Shown: positions 9,235 through 18,271, numbered from the stretch's first letter. The stretch: DNA of 64,000 nt from Nitrosomonas eutropha (GCF_900116685.1 NZ_FPBL01000004.1:1-64000); one strand, 5' to 3'. Made by a program: numbers and translations. Notes: generated by a model from the letters alone, not told the origin.

Positions 9235-9813
9235 TCAATTGAACAGCTTGTTCAGATCATGATCCTGTTTATCGATTTCAGCAAATTCCAGTAATAACCG
9301 TTCCTTAAACCCGAACCAGTGAGCAATAATGATTTCGGGAAATTGTTCGATGCGGATATTGTTGTTCTTAACCGCTTCATTGTAGTACTCACGCCGATCG
9401 GCGATACTATTTTCCAGGCTGGTGATGCGGGTTTGCAGATGCTGAAATTTCTCGCTGGCTCTGAGTTCAGGATAAGCTTCCGCCACGGCATACAGATTAC
9501 CCAATCCCATTCTCAGCATTCCTTCCGCCGCACCCAGAGCAGGCAGATTACCTGCTTCACGCGCACTTGCAATGCTTGTACGTGCTTCCATTACCCGACT
9601 GAGAGTTTCCTGCTCAAATTGCATATAACGCTTGCAGGTTTCAACCAGCTTGGGCAGCTCATCATGGCGCTGCTTCAGCAGAACATCGATATTTGACCAT
9701 GCTTGTGAAACCGTATGTTTCACATCCACCAGGCTGTTATAGATCATGACCCCGATCACCAGCAGAGTGGCGATAATTGCAAGAAGAATGTAGAGAAAAA
9801 GTACAAGATCCAT
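9235..9813 (-). CDS. lemA: LemA family protein
   Basis: The 192-residue protein has an N-terminal membrane helix (residues 4-26) followed by a helical cytoplasmic or periplasmic domain. LemA landmarks are VSQAWSNIDVLLKQRHDELPKLVE, the AYPELRASEKF motif, RITSLENSIADRREYYNEAV and NNNIRIEQFP. The molecular role of bacterial LemA is not settled. It is the first gene of a two-gene minus-strand unit with the GIDE-like gene. This partnership is widespread and suggests a joint membrane function. Confidence 0.9.
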   Translation of the reverse strand: MDLVLFLYILLAIIATLLVIGVMIYNSLVDVKHTVSQAWSNIDVLLKQRHDELPKLVETCKRYMQFEQETLSRVMEARTSIASAREAGNLPALGAAEGMLRMGLGNLYAVAEAYPELRASEKFQHLQTRITSLENSIADRREYYNEAVKNNNIRIEQFPEIIIAHWFGFKERLLLEFAEIDKQDHDLNKLFN

Positions 9814-9924
9814 GGATATTCCTTTGGCTGTCTCAAAGGATATATCAACGGCAGTTATTACAGGGATTGGAGTATTTGTCCTACCCGAGAAATTTATATT
9901 CGGGCCGGCAGCTAATAGCCTTTG

Positions 9925-10338
9925 TCAGTGGTCATGATCTTCTGCTTCGGGAACAGGCTCTACAAATTCTGTTCGTCCGCCAAATTCCCGACGTATTTCC
10001 TGTTCTTTGAAATCTTCTCGATTGGATTCATCTCCAAATTCCCTACGCGCGGCTTCCTCTTCAAATTCCATACGCTCATCTTGCATTTCGTTTCCTTGGA
10101 TTGCCGATTGCGAAGCTGATTTGTTGTCAGCTTCTGTTCCAGAGGCTGCAATATGCGTTGATTGGGAAAGATTTGAATGTTGGGAAATGGGGAGGACATT
10201 TGTTGTACTTCCTTTGTTTGCTGGTATTTTCCAGTCAAATTCTGATGTATCAGCCGTGGCGGCAGCAGGAAATGAAAATACTGATGTCGATAAACCGGCT
10301 AAGCCAGCAATACAAATGATGGTAGCGATCTGTTTCAT
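9925..10338 (-). CDS. Small secreted acidic protein of unknown function
   Basis: I do not recognise this family. From the ATG at 10338, preceded by AAGGGG at good spacing, it encodes 137 residues. A signal peptide (MKQIATIICIAGLAGLSTSVFS) is followed by a Ser/Thr/Gln-rich region and a highly charged tail with two related units, AARREFGDE and EIRREFGGR, each preceded by acidic residues. It ends DHDH. The product is probably periplasmic and disordered. A metal-binding role for the His/Asp tail is only a guess. It is monocistronic between lemA and trmB. Confidence 0.6.
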   Translation of the reverse strand: MKQIATIICIAGLAGLSTSVFSFPAAATADTSEFDWKIPANKGSTTNVLPISQHSNLSQSTHIAASGTEADNKSASQSAIQGNEMQDERMEFEEEAARREFGDESNREDFKEQEIRREFGGRTEFVEPVPEAEDHDH

Positions 10339-10453
10339 GATATATCCCCTTGACAAGTTGTTATGAAAAACAGTGTATACCTGTTACATAAATACAATAT
10401 ATGGGTATCACTAAAAGTATTTACTGCCTTGGAAATATTCCGAAAAGGATTGT

Positions 10454-11131
10454 TTAAACAGTTCTGGTGAATATCAGGTCGCGGATGGTGTGGCCGAGCT
10501 TTATGCCACGTTGCTCGAATTTGGTCAGTGGCCGGTATGCAGGGCGGGGGGCATAGTCAGTGGCGGCAGTATTGATGAGCCGCTGCTCGCTGCTTAAGAC
10601 CTGCAGGCTATGAATGGCGTAGTCTTCCCAGTCGGTAGCGATATGCAGATAACCACCGGGTTTCAGCCGGTCACACAGCAGTGCGACAAAATCCGGCTGG
10701 ATCAGGCGGCGCTTATGGTGACGTGCCTTGGGCCATGGATCCGGGAAAAAAATGTGGATCCCGTCCAATGATTCACCAGTAAGCATGTGTTGCAGAACCA
10801 GTTTGGCATCATGCGGAATAATCCGCAGATTGGTCAGGCTGCGTTTCTCGATACGATCGAGCAGGCTGCCAATTCCGGGCGCGTGAACTTCGATGGCCAC
10901 AAAATCTTTTTCCGGATGCTGTGCAGCAATCTCGGCAGTGGTTTCCCCCATGCCTGATCCGATTTCCAGAATTTTTGGTGCGGTACGTCCAAAAATCGAA
11001 TCGGGATCAATCGAATTTTCCGAGAACGAAATGCCGTAACGCGGCAGCAGGGATTCGTAGGCGTGCCGCTGTGCATGGGAAAAATACCCCTGGCGGAGCA
11101 CATAGCTGCGAATAGGAGGGTGGGAAGGCAA
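10454..11131 (-). CDS. trmB: tRNA (guanine-N7-)-methyltransferase
   Basis: TrmB methylates G46 in the variable loop of tRNAs using S-adenosylmethionine. The 225-residue protein has the SAM-binding motif LEIGSGMGE near residue 55, the segment VAIEVHAPGIGSLL, the family motif IHIFFPDPWPKARHHKRRLIQPDF, and the C-terminal TKFEQRG. It lies 32 bp downstream of thiG on the same strand, the usual betaproteobacterial thiS-thiG-trmB order. Confidence 0.95.
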   Translation of the reverse strand: MPSHPPIRSYVLRQGYFSHAQRHAYESLLPRYGISFSENSIDPDSIFGRTAPKILEIGSGMGETTAEIAAQHPEKDFVAIEVHAPGIGSLLDRIEKRSLTNLRIIPHDAKLVLQHMLTGESLDGIHIFFPDPWPKARHHKRRLIQPDFVALLCDRLKPGGYLHIATDWEDYAIHSLQVLSSEQRLINTAATDYAPRPAYRPLTKFEQRGIKLGHTIRDLIFTRTV

Positions 11132-11163
11132 AAATAGATTTCCTGAAGAAGCGTTGCTGCTGC

Positions 11164-11970
11164 TTAATTGTTAGTAGCAGAATGCGGCGATCCGGTAATC
11201 ATGCCTTCTGACGGAGAGCTTGGCGTGGCCTGATAAATTTTCTTCGGCATACGCCCGGCCAACCAGGCTTCACGTCCTGCTTCAACCGCTTTGCGCATGG
11301 CTGAAGCCATCAGTATCGGGTTGCGGGCGCTGGCTACAGCCGTATTCATCAGTACACCATCACAGCCAAGCTCCATGGCAATGGCGGCATCCGATGCAGT
11401 GCCGACGCCGGCATCGACGATAACCGGTACTTTGGCCTTATCAATGATGATCTGCAAATTCCAGGGATTAAGGATGCCCATGCCAGAACCAATCAACGAA
11501 GCTAGCGGCATGATAGCGGCACAGCCGATGTCTTCCAGTTGCCTGGCAACGATGGGGTCATCCGATGTATAGACCATGACCTGGAAACCATCCTTGACTA
11601 GAATTCTGGCTGCTTCGAGCGTTGCCACCACATCTGGAAACAGCGTTTTTTGATCGCCCAGCACTTCCAGTTTGACTAACGCATGTCCATCAAGCAGCTC
11701 GCGCGCCAGGCGCAGCGTGCGAACAGCGTCTGCTGCCGTGTAACAGCCAGCAGTATTAGGCAGGAGCGTAAATTGTGAGGGGGGCAGTACATCCAGCAGA
11801 TTGGGTTCATCGGGATTCTGCCCGATATTGGTACGACGTATGGCTACGGTAATAATTTGTGTGCCACTGGCATCAACTGCAGCACGAGTTTCGGTGAAAT
11901 CCTTGTATTTTCCCGTTCCCAGCAGTAAACGGGAAGTATAATTTTTACCAGCAATGACGAGCGTGTCCAT
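11164..11970 (-). CDS. thiG: Thiazole synthase
   Basis: ThiG forms the thiazole phosphate ring of thiamine from deoxyxylulose 5-phosphate, dehydroglycine and ThiS thiocarboxylate. The 268-residue TIM barrel starts [22 protein letters not shown] and shows [19 protein letters not shown], the Schiff-base Lys in [11 protein letters not shown], and [21 protein letters not shown]. It follows thiS by 59 bp. No TPP riboswitch could be recognised in the short leader upstream of thiS. Confidence 0.96.
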   Translation of the reverse strand: MDTLVIAGKNYTSRLLLGTGKYKDFTETRAAVDASGTQIITVAIRRTNIGQNPDEPNLLDVLPPSQFTLLPNTAGCYTAADAVRTLRLARELLDGHALVKLEVLGDQKTLFPDVVATLEAARILVKDGFQVMVYTSDDPIVARQLEDIGCAAIMPLASLIGSGMGILNPWNLQIIIDKAKVPVIVDAGVGTASDAAIAMELGCDGVLMNTAVASARNPILMASAMRKAVEAGREAWLAGRMPKKIYQATPSSPSEGMITGSPHSATNN

Positions 11971-12029
11971 AAGTGTGTCAGTGGTTGTTTTGTATCAGTT
12001 GGGGACAGGATCAAAGCAAATTCTAATAA

Positions 12030-12230
12030 TCAGCCTCCACCAACTGCCACAATAATTTCCAGTTGATCCCCATCATTGAGGATTTGTTCAGGAAAGCTGC
12101 TGCGGGGGATGATTTCACCGTTGCGTTCAATGGCTATGCGCTTGTTCTGCAGCGACAGGTATTCAACCAGTTGCTGTATATTCAGCGGGCCATCATAACT
12201 TTGTTGCTGTCCGTTGATTATGAGTTGCAT
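12030..12230 (-). CDS. thiS: Sulfur carrier protein ThiS
   Basis: ThiS is a ubiquitin-fold protein whose C-terminal Gly-Gly carries sulfur as a thiocarboxylate to ThiG. The 66-residue ORF starts MQLIINGQQQSYDGPLNIQQL and ends VAVGGG, with the diagnostic terminal glycines. It is the first gene of the minus-strand thiS-thiG-trmB unit and diverges from tRNA-Gly, with 59 bp between them. Confidence 0.95.
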   Translation of the reverse strand: MQLIINGQQQSYDGPLNIQQLVEYLSLQNKRIAIERNGEIIPRSSFPEQILNDGDQLEIIVAVGGG

Positions 12231-12289
12231 AATATTTAAAAAGTACCCAAGGTAAGGTAGACTTTAAACCAAGCAATCCATTCTAGCAT

Positions 12290-12360
12290 GCGGGTGTAGC
12301 TCAATGGTAGAGCAGAGGCTTCCCAAGCCTACGACGAGGGTTCGATTCCCTTCACCCGCT
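12290..12360 (+). tRNA. tRNA-Gly (anticodon CCC)
   Basis: A full cloverleaf can be drawn. The acceptor stem GCGGGTG (12290-12296) pairs with CACCCGC (12353-12359), with T as discriminator. There is a D-arm, an anticodon loop TTCCCAA giving anticodon CCC, and a T-arm containing TTCGATT. CCA is not encoded. The outermost base pair of the anticodon stem appears mismatched (G-A). Confidence 0.9.
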
Positions 12361-12456
12361 CATCCAGAGACTGACAGCGCACGTTAATTTTATCTGCCGG
12401 AATTATCCGATTACCGAGAGTGATTCTTTAACTATTACAAAAATTCAGAAAACCTG

Positions 12457-13044
12457 ATGACTATTCGTTTAATCAGACAGATCCTGTACATTCTGTCTGC
12501 AGTTTTACTGCTGTTGCTTTATGGTACCGCCTGGGCGGAAAAATCTGCCGCCCCCCCGGATTCCCTGAAAATTCTTGGCTGGGTTGAGTTTATTCGCCTG
12601 GAACCTTGGGGAATCAAGATGCCTGCACGAGTCGATACCGGCGCTAATACTTCTTCCATGAGCGCTCGCGATATTGAGGTATTCAGAAAAAATGGCAAGC
12701 CATGGGTTAAATTTACCTTTGATTTCAGGAAGGGTTCCGGGAAACGCTCTGTCGAGATTGAGCGCCCACTGACCCGGATGCTTAAAATCAAACAGCACGA
12801 TGGACCTTCTCAAGAACGCCCGGTGATTTCTATGGAAATCTGTCTGGCAGATGAGGTCCGGGAAGCCGAGTTTGATCTGATTGATCGTCGTGCCCTGAAT
12901 TATCCGGTATTGCTCGGACGCAAGGCGCTGGCCGGTTATGCACTGGTTGATCCCGCGCGTGCCTATCTCACCAAGGCGGTGTGTGGTCACGTCAAGAAGA
13001 AAAAAAAGAGTGATGAACCAACTGATTCCAGGCAGCCTGAATGA
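12457..13044 (+). CDS. Retropepsin-like aspartic protease (RimK-associated, 'ATP-dependent zinc protease' family)
   Basis: The 195-residue protein has a signal peptide or anchor (about residues 8-27, ending AWA) and then the pepsin/retropepsin-type active-site motif RVDTGANTSSM near residue 60. The family core follows: WVKFTFDF, ERPVISMEICLA and YPVLLGRKALAGYALVDP. Databases call it a Zn or ATP-dependent protease, but the visible catalytic signature is the Asp-Thr-Gly of a retropepsin. It ends in a Lys-rich tail and overlaps the next gene by 4 bp. The operon with a 7-TM transglutaminase-like protein and a RimK-like ligase suggests processing of a peptide made by the ligase in the periplasm. 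Confidence 0.85.
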   Translation: MTIRLIRQILYILSAVLLLLLYGTAWAEKSAAPPDSLKILGWVEFIRLEPWGIKMPARVDTGANTSSMSARDIEVFRKNGKPWVKFTFDFRKGSGKRSVEIERPLTRMLKIKQHDGPSQERPVISMEICLADEVREAEFDLIDRRALNYPVLLGRKALAGYALVDPARAYLTKAVCGHVKKKKKSDEPTDSRQPE

Positions 13045-14573
13045 GAAAACTGCATCTGTACTTGCTGGCCTTCATACTATGTTCCATAGGGCTGGGACTG
13101 GCCTATTACAAGGTTACTGTAATTGGTCTGCCTTTAACTGCTTCCGCACAGGCAGAGGTATGGGATATTGAAGCGCGTATCAGCTTTCGCGCCAAATCTG
13201 ACAACGCGATCAAGGTAACCTTGCCACTACCGCTTAACCCTCCCGGTTATTCCATTCTTGATGAGGATTTTGTCAGTGCGGATTACGGGCTGGCAATCGA
13301 ACAGGATAATACCGGTCGCGTTGCGCACTGGGCCAAACGAAGGGCACAGGGTAAGCAGTTACTGTTTTATCGGGTTGTATTATTTGAAAACGAGGATGCT
13401 GTACAAAAGCCGGATGTAGCGCCGGTTTATCCGAAGGCGCCGGAGTATCCGGAAAACCTGGCCCCGGTGATTCAAGGACTGTTGGATAAGGCGCGTCAGC
13501 AATCTGCTGATACCGTTTCTTTTTCGCAGCGTGTGATTGAACAGCTGAATGCAGTAGCTTCCATACCGGAGCTGAAATTGCTGTTGAAGCATATCAACCG
13601 GACACGTAACCTGGCAAAGAATCTGAGCTGGATACTGGCCGGTGCCCGTATTCCTTCCCGTATCGTTCGTGGTCTGCGCCTGCAGGACAACAAAGAATAT
13701 TCGGAGTTGGAGCATTTCCTGCAGGTTTATGATGGCAAACAGTGGCGTTCACTGAATATCAAGGATGGACAGGAAGGATTGCCGCCAAATTTCATTGTGT
13801 GGCAGATTGACGATGACCGGGTTTTCTCAATTGAAGGCGCTACAGAATTGAGCATTCAATATACCGTTGCCAGTGCATTACAGGAAACCATCAATATTGC
13901 TGGCTCCCGTTCGGCGGAAAGAGGTTTCCATCTGATGGACTTTTCACTGTACTCGCTGCCTGTGCATGTTCAGAATGTGTACAAAGTGTTGTTGATGATA
14001 CCGCTGGGCGCTTTGGTAGTGGTATTCATGCGCAATATCATCGGAATCCGGACGTTTGGCACATTTATGCCGGTCCTGATCGCACTGGCTTTCCGCGAAA
14101 CAGAATTGTTATGGGGCGTGATTCTGTTCTGCCTGATTGTCGGTCTCGGATTGTTGCTGCGCGCCTATGTTGAGCAGTTGAAGCTGCTGCTGGTGCCTCG
14201 CCTTGCAGCGGTGCTGACCATGGTGGTGTTGCTGGTCGCTGGTGTTAGCGTAGTGATGCACAAGCTCGGGCTGGAAACCGGGTTATCCGTGGCCTTGTTC
14301 CCGATCGTTATCATGACGATGACAATCGAACGCATGTCACTGACCTGGGAAGAAGCCGGGCCGGCTGAAGCATTCAAGCAGGTGTCAGGTAGCCTGTTGG
14401 TGGCGATAATGGGTTATCTGGCCATGAATATCAATGAATTCCAGTACATGTTCTTTGCCTTTCCCGAACTGTTGCTGGTGGTGTTGGCTACAATCCTGCT
14501 GCTGGGGCGCTACTCGGGTTACCGGCTGATGGAACTCTGGCGTTTCCGTGCATTTGCGCGGAACAAGCCGTAA
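13041..14573 (+). CDS. Inactive transglutaminase fused to seven transmembrane helices
   Basis: The 510-residue protein has an N-terminal helix (residues 5-24) and a large extracytoplasmic domain to about residue 310 that includes the transglutaminase-like stretch around ILAGARIPSRIVRGLRL. The C-terminal half has about seven hydrophobic helices, including FGTFMPVLIALAFRE. The Cys-His-Asp triad of active transglutaminases is not evident, in line with the family description of an inactive domain. It is the middle gene of the set, overlapping the protease by 4 bp and followed after 4 bp by the ligase. It probably scaffolds or transports the ligase product. Confidence 0.88.
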   Translation: MRKLHLYLLAFILCSIGLGLAYYKVTVIGLPLTASAQAEVWDIEARISFRAKSDNAIKVTLPLPLNPPGYSILDEDFVSADYGLAIEQDNTGRVAHWAKRRAQGKQLLFYRVVLFENEDAVQKPDVAPVYPKAPEYPENLAPVIQGLLDKARQQSADTVSFSQRVIEQLNAVASIPELKLLLKHINRTRNLAKNLSWILAGARIPSRIVRGLRLQDNKEYSELEHFLQVYDGKQWRSLNIKDGQEGLPPNFIVWQIDDDRVFSIEGATELSIQYTVASALQETINIAGSRSAERGFHLMDFSLYSLPVHVQNVYKVLLMIPLGALVVVFMRNIIGIRTFGTFMPVLIALAFRETELLWGVILFCLIVGLGLLLRAYVEQLKLLLVPRLAAVLTMVVLLVAGVSVVMHKLGLETGLSVALFPIVIMTMTIERMSLTWEEAGPAEAFKQVSGSLLVAIMGYLAMNINEFQYMFFAFPELLLVVLATILLLGRYSGYRLMELWRFRAFARNKP

Positions 14574-14577
14574 TATC

Positions 14578-15528
14578 ATGTTTGGAATCTGGGAAAGGCT
14601 CAAGCAGAGCGGAGTCGTTGGTATGAATCAGCGCAATGCTGATTTCATTCTGCGTTATAACAAGCGCTCGCTTTATCCGCTGGTGGATGACAAGTTGCGG
14701 ACCAAATATCTGGCGGCAGCTTCCGGTATTGCGGTACCCGAGCTGTATGGCGTGATTGAAATCCAATATGATGTCAGCCGTGTTCCAGAGATCGTTAAAG
14801 GTCATGAAGACTTCGTGATCAAACCGGCGCATGGTTCGGGAGGCAGCGGTATTTGCGTTATTACCGGGCGTCTCAACAATCGTTACCGGCAGAATAATGG
14901 TGACCTGCTGACTGAGGAGGATATCGAATATCATATTTCCAATATACTCAGCGGCTTGTACAGCCTGGGTGGTCAGCCCGATCAGGCACTGATTGAATAC
15001 CGGGTCAAGTTTGATCCGCTGTTTGAGGAAGTTTCCTATCGTGGCGTGCCGGATATTCGCACTATCGTCTTCAGAGGAATTCCGGTCGCCTCCATGGTAC
15101 GTCTACCAACCCGTATGTCGGACGGCAAGGCCAATCTTCACCAGGGTGCAGTGGGTGCTGGTATCGATATGATGACCGGCCGTACCACCTATGCTATCTG
15201 GCAAAATTATCCGATTGAACAACACCCGGATACCGGCGTTGCCATCAGCGGACTCGAAATTCCTCACTGGCATAAATTGCTGACATTAGCAGCGCAATGC
15301 CATGAACTGGTCGGATTGGGCTATCTGGGGGTGGACGTTGTGCTCGATCGGGAATTGGGTCCGCTGGTACTGGAACTCAATGCACGCCCTGGTTTATCCA
15401 TCCAGATTGCTAACCGCAGAGGTATGAGTCAGTTGCTGGAAAAAATCGCTAAATTGAAAGAAATTCCTGCCTTGGCATCAGATCGCGCCACACTGGGGCA
15501 ACAATTGTTTCTAGAAAATCAGACCTGA
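14578..15528 (+). CDS. RimK-like alpha-L-glutamate ligase (ATP-grasp)
   Basis: This ATP-grasp amidoligase joins an amino acid to a carboxylate or peptide through an acyl-phosphate. The 316-residue protein from the ATG at 14578 has the ATP-grasp features FVIKPAHGSGGSGI, the segment DIRTIVFRGIPVASMVRLP, LHQGAVGAGIDM, and the metal-binding end LGPLVLELNARPGLSIQIANR. Its substrate is unknown. It closes the three-gene set. The fixed gene order in proteobacteria is established knowledge. A link to osmotic or cell-envelope physiology is inference. Confidence 0.88.
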   Translation: MFGIWERLKQSGVVGMNQRNADFILRYNKRSLYPLVDDKLRTKYLAAASGIAVPELYGVIEIQYDVSRVPEIVKGHEDFVIKPAHGSGGSGICVITGRLNNRYRQNNGDLLTEEDIEYHISNILSGLYSLGGQPDQALIEYRVKFDPLFEEVSYRGVPDIRTIVFRGIPVASMVRLPTRMSDGKANLHQGAVGAGIDMMTGRTTYAIWQNYPIEQHPDTGVAISGLEIPHWHKLLTLAAQCHELVGLGYLGVDVVLDRELGPLVLELNARPGLSIQIANRRGMSQLLEKIAKLKEIPALASDRATLGQQLFLENQT

Positions 15529-15569
15529 TCCTGTGAAGATTTGTCTTTACCCATTGAACATGTCTTGTT

Positions 15570-15665
15570 TCAGTAATTTGTTAGGGCTTTAAACACATAT
15601 AACATAGCAATTAATGCCAAAGCGCCCCATATAAATACGGGCATAACAGGCAGCACTGTTTGCAT
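15570..15665 (-). CDS. Candidate tiny single-pass membrane protein (31 residues)
   Basis: An ATG at 15665 opens a 31-codon frame ending TGA at 15570, reading MQTVLPVMPVFIWGALALIA followed by MLYVFKALTNY. It is one continuous membrane helix with a basic C-terminal side. It begins 19 bp after the cardiolipin synthase stop on the same strand, so it would be co-transcribed. No clear Shine-Dalgarno sequence is visible, and the size allows chance occurrence. Confidence 0.35.
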   Translation of the reverse strand: MQTVLPVMPVFIWGALALIAMLYVFKALTNY

Positions 15666-15683
15666 TATCAGCGCTAACCGAAA

Positions 15684-17162
15684 TTACAATACCGGACTAA
15701 ACAATCTGGCGACAATGGTTCCGACACGAATGTACCATGGCCGCAGTCGGCCATGGCTCGAATTCATATTGTCGGAAACCGCAAAATCTTGTTCCAGCAT
15801 TTGCGCTGCCTCCTGAACAAGATCGGGGTCTGCTACTGCCAGCATCAATTCGAAATTTAGGTGCAAAGAGCGATTGTCCAGATTAGTTGATCCGATCAGT
15901 ACTAGATTGTCATCCGCCAGAACGCATTTCTGGTGCATAAACCCTTCGGAATAATAACGGTACACTGGAATACCCAGTGATTCGAGTTGTTGTTCATAGT
16001 AGAAACCAGCAAGGAACACGAGCCAAGCGTCAGCCTTTTCGGGAATCAGAATTCTCACATCGATGCCTCTTGCCCGAGCCATTGACAACGCCGTAATGCA
16101 GGAATCATCCGGAACCAAGTACGGAGAACTGATCCACAGCCGCTTTCGAGCACAGCTGGCAATGGTGGCGAACATCATGGTAGCGCGCATACGGTCATCT
16201 GCCGGGCCGGTCGCACACACTGCTGCCATTCCATACTGATCGCCCGAAATGACTCGTGCTTCGGCAGTCGTGCTCCAAACAGCTTCTGGCAGATTTTGTC
16301 GAGTGGCCCAGTAGTAGTCACTGGCGAATACGGCCTGAATTTTTCGGGCAACTGCTCCGTCAACATGAATTGCTGTGTCCCGCCAGCGAGGAGCCCAGGA
16401 GATACGACCAAGATATTCATCACCGACATTCAGGCCACCTACGATCGCTCGCTGTCCATCAATCACGACGAGTTTACGGTGGTTGCGAAAGTTCAACTGA
16501 AAACGATTGGCCCAACCCTGACGTGTATTGAAAGCCAATACGTCCACACCGGCATCGTGGACCCGCCGTAACCATGTTTTTGTCAGTTTCGCGCAGCCGA
16601 TTTCGTCGTACAGCAGACGTACAGTGACTCCAGCTTGAGCACGCTTGCACAAAGCCTCCGCAAACTCACGGCCAATATCGTCATCTCGGATAATATAAAA
16701 TTCGATATAGATATAGTTTCTTGCACTGCGGATTTGTTCAAGCAACGTGCTAAAAAACGCCTCACCATTAATCAGTAATTGAAAAGTGTTGTTATAGCTC
16801 AACGGTGTATCAAGAACGTCTGCCAGAATGTCCAACGGCGACTCGTCTGTTGCACTGCCAATGTTTCTTTCCGTCATTAATTCACGATGGACCGCTTCGA
16901 CGGAGGCTTGATGCTGTTCACCCACTTGCCGAATGGCGTCTCGATAACCTGCAAACCGTTTCTGTCCGAACACCCAGTACAGCGGCAGCACCAGAATCGG
17001 CATCGCGACGAGCCCAACCGCCCACGCGACAGCTGCCTGGGATGTTCGAACTTTGTTTATCGCATGCCAGGCTGACGCAATGCCAAGCAGCTCAGTGGTT
17101 GTGACAAAGATCATAACCACGATAGTCTGCGATTCACTTAGCAGATTCAGGATGGCATCCAT
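15684..17162 (-). CDS. cls: Cardiolipin synthase
   Basis: The enzyme condenses phosphatidylglycerol molecules to cardiolipin at the inner membrane. The 492-residue protein has two N-terminal membrane helices (about residues 13-33 and 42-64). Its two phospholipase D HKD motifs are NHRKLVVIDG near residue 228 and MHQKCVLADDNLVLIGSTN near 405. The length fits the ClsA type. It stands alone on the minus strand apart from the candidate tiny ORF just downstream. Confidence 0.93.
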   Translation of the reverse strand: MDAILNLLSESQTIVVMIFVTTTELLGIASAWHAINKVRTSQAAVAWAVGLVAMPILVLPLYWVFGQKRFAGYRDAIRQVGEQHQASVEAVHRELMTERNIGSATDESPLDILADVLDTPLSYNNTFQLLINGEAFFSTLLEQIRSARNYIYIEFYIIRDDDIGREFAEALCKRAQAGVTVRLLYDEIGCAKLTKTWLRRVHDAGVDVLAFNTRQGWANRFQLNFRNHRKLVVIDGQRAIVGGLNVGDEYLGRISWAPRWRDTAIHVDGAVARKIQAVFASDYYWATRQNLPEAVWSTTAEARVISGDQYGMAAVCATGPADDRMRATMMFATIASCARKRLWISSPYLVPDDSCITALSMARARGIDVRILIPEKADAWLVFLAGFYYEQQLESLGIPVYRYYSEGFMHQKCVLADDNLVLIGSTNLDNRSLHLNFELMLAVADPDLVQEAAQMLEQDFAVSDNMNSSHGRLRPWYIRVGTIVARLFSPVL

Positions 17163-17566
17163 TCAGATTTAGTTCCTTACCTTTTATTGATTAGCGCCTG
17201 AAAGATTTCTGTTTACTCGGCAAATGTGTACTTATTGTGGGTATCACAATTGTTTTAATACAGAAAGATAAATGGCGATGGAGGTGTTCGGTTTATCGAG
17301 GTTGTGTTGTATAGCTCCAGAAGCAAGTTGATCTGTTTTTTGTACTGTACTCTGATTGGTCAAAAAGCAGTATTTATTAATCTTGCTCAGTCGACCATTA
17401 CCAAATTTTGGGACTGATCCAGCTGTGTGAGGATAACCGTGACGGCCTGACTGAAGTTCTTCCCGTAGGCGACACAGCCAGTAAACTCATGTTCCTGACC
17501 TTGTGCGATATCGAGAAAAATGGAAGATATTATCTGTAACCTGGAAAAATTTATTTAGTTTCTTTA
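17163..17566. other. 404-bp intergenic region with a possible ORF remnant
   Basis: No complete gene is seen. On the plus strand an open frame without ATG, ending TAA near 17539, encodes about 43 residues including LTEVLPVGDTASKLMFLTLC. It has protein-like composition but no recognisable family. It may be the tail of a decayed gene or chance. The rest is AT-rich and probably holds the cls promoter, read leftwards. Confidence 0.35.
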
Positions 17567-18106
17567 TCAACTAGCTGCGATCTGCAGTGGCCACCAGTTG
17601 CCGAATGGCCAGTAACCGTATAGATAAATCCAGCCAGTTATCGCGACTTCGATACCGACAAAGTATGTCATCACGATAGTCATCCCCATGAGTTTAGTGT
17701 TGTCCTTGGTCATCTTCTGGTAGAACAGGTACCAGAGAATGCCGTATGTGACCCATTCAAAGGCCCATCCCAGGTCTCCATCTATAAAAGCCTTGATGGC
17801 ATAAAGCACGGTCGTGAACGCAACCAGCAGACAGTAATACCCCAGGGCACGCTGGTCTTCAGCGCCACGAAGCGCGTTGATGCCGACCCACAGATAGGTC
17901 ATGGCGAACAGTAAACCACTGGCAGACAGTGGGAAGTTGTTCTGCACCAGGCCAAAATAAAGTGCGCCAATGGCGGCGAGAATTCCAACCAGCAGGTTGA
18001 AAATCCCAACATCCTTGGTGTCCACCTTGCCCTGTAACCATATGGCGTTAACAATCAGAATAAATCCTATGAATAGCAGTGGTACGCCTAAAAAATGGCC
18101 GGTCAT
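17567..18106 (-). CDS. AmiS/UreI family amide or urea channel
   Basis: The 179-residue protein is almost entirely membrane-embedded, with six predicted helices. It carries AmiS/UreI features: LLFIGFILIVNAIWLQG, the segment LYFGLVQNNFP, LLFAMTYLWVGINAL, WAFEWVTYGILW and the terminal WPFGNWWP. Such proteins pass urea or short-chain amides across the inner membrane. No amidase or urease gene is adjacent, only a short fragment upstream, so the substrate is unknown. Import of urea would suit an ammonia oxidiser. A ribosome-binding site AAAAAGGAT precedes the ATG. Confidence 0.85.
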   Translation of the reverse strand: MTGHFLGVPLLFIGFILIVNAIWLQGKVDTKDVGIFNLLVGILAAIGALYFGLVQNNFPLSASGLLFAMTYLWVGINALRGAEDQRALGYYCLLVAFTTVLYAIKAFIDGDLGWAFEWVTYGILWYLFYQKMTKDNTKLMGMTIVMTYFVGIEVAITGWIYLYGYWPFGNWWPLQIAAS

Positions 18107-18145
18107 CTTTAATCCTTTTTAAGTTGAATTTCCTTACTGTTCTCG

Positions 18146-18271
18146 TTATTCCACCAGCCTGGCAGTGCCCAAGGTCTGGCCAAATTCGTTTGGCAGGGCG
18201 TCGTTGCCGCCGCAAATCATGAATCTACCACCCTGACGGGTCATATACACGATCTCCAATCTGTCGATCAT
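18146..18271 (-). pseudogene. Short ORF, probable C-terminal remnant of a gene upstream of the AmiS gene
   Basis: A frame of 41 codons (ATG 18271, TAA 18146) encodes MIDRLEIVYMTRQGGRFMIC followed by GGNDALPNEFGQTLGTARLVE. The sequence looks like real protein (Gly-rich, amphipathic) and ends 39 bp before the AmiS start. I do not recognise the family. Its small size and position suggest the 3' end of a deleted gene once in operon with the channel. A genuine small protein cannot be excluded. Confidence 0.35.

Noticed and set aside
12231-12289. TPP riboswitch before thiS
   Set aside because: The gap to the divergent tRNA is only 59 bp and lacks the THI-box sequence pattern.
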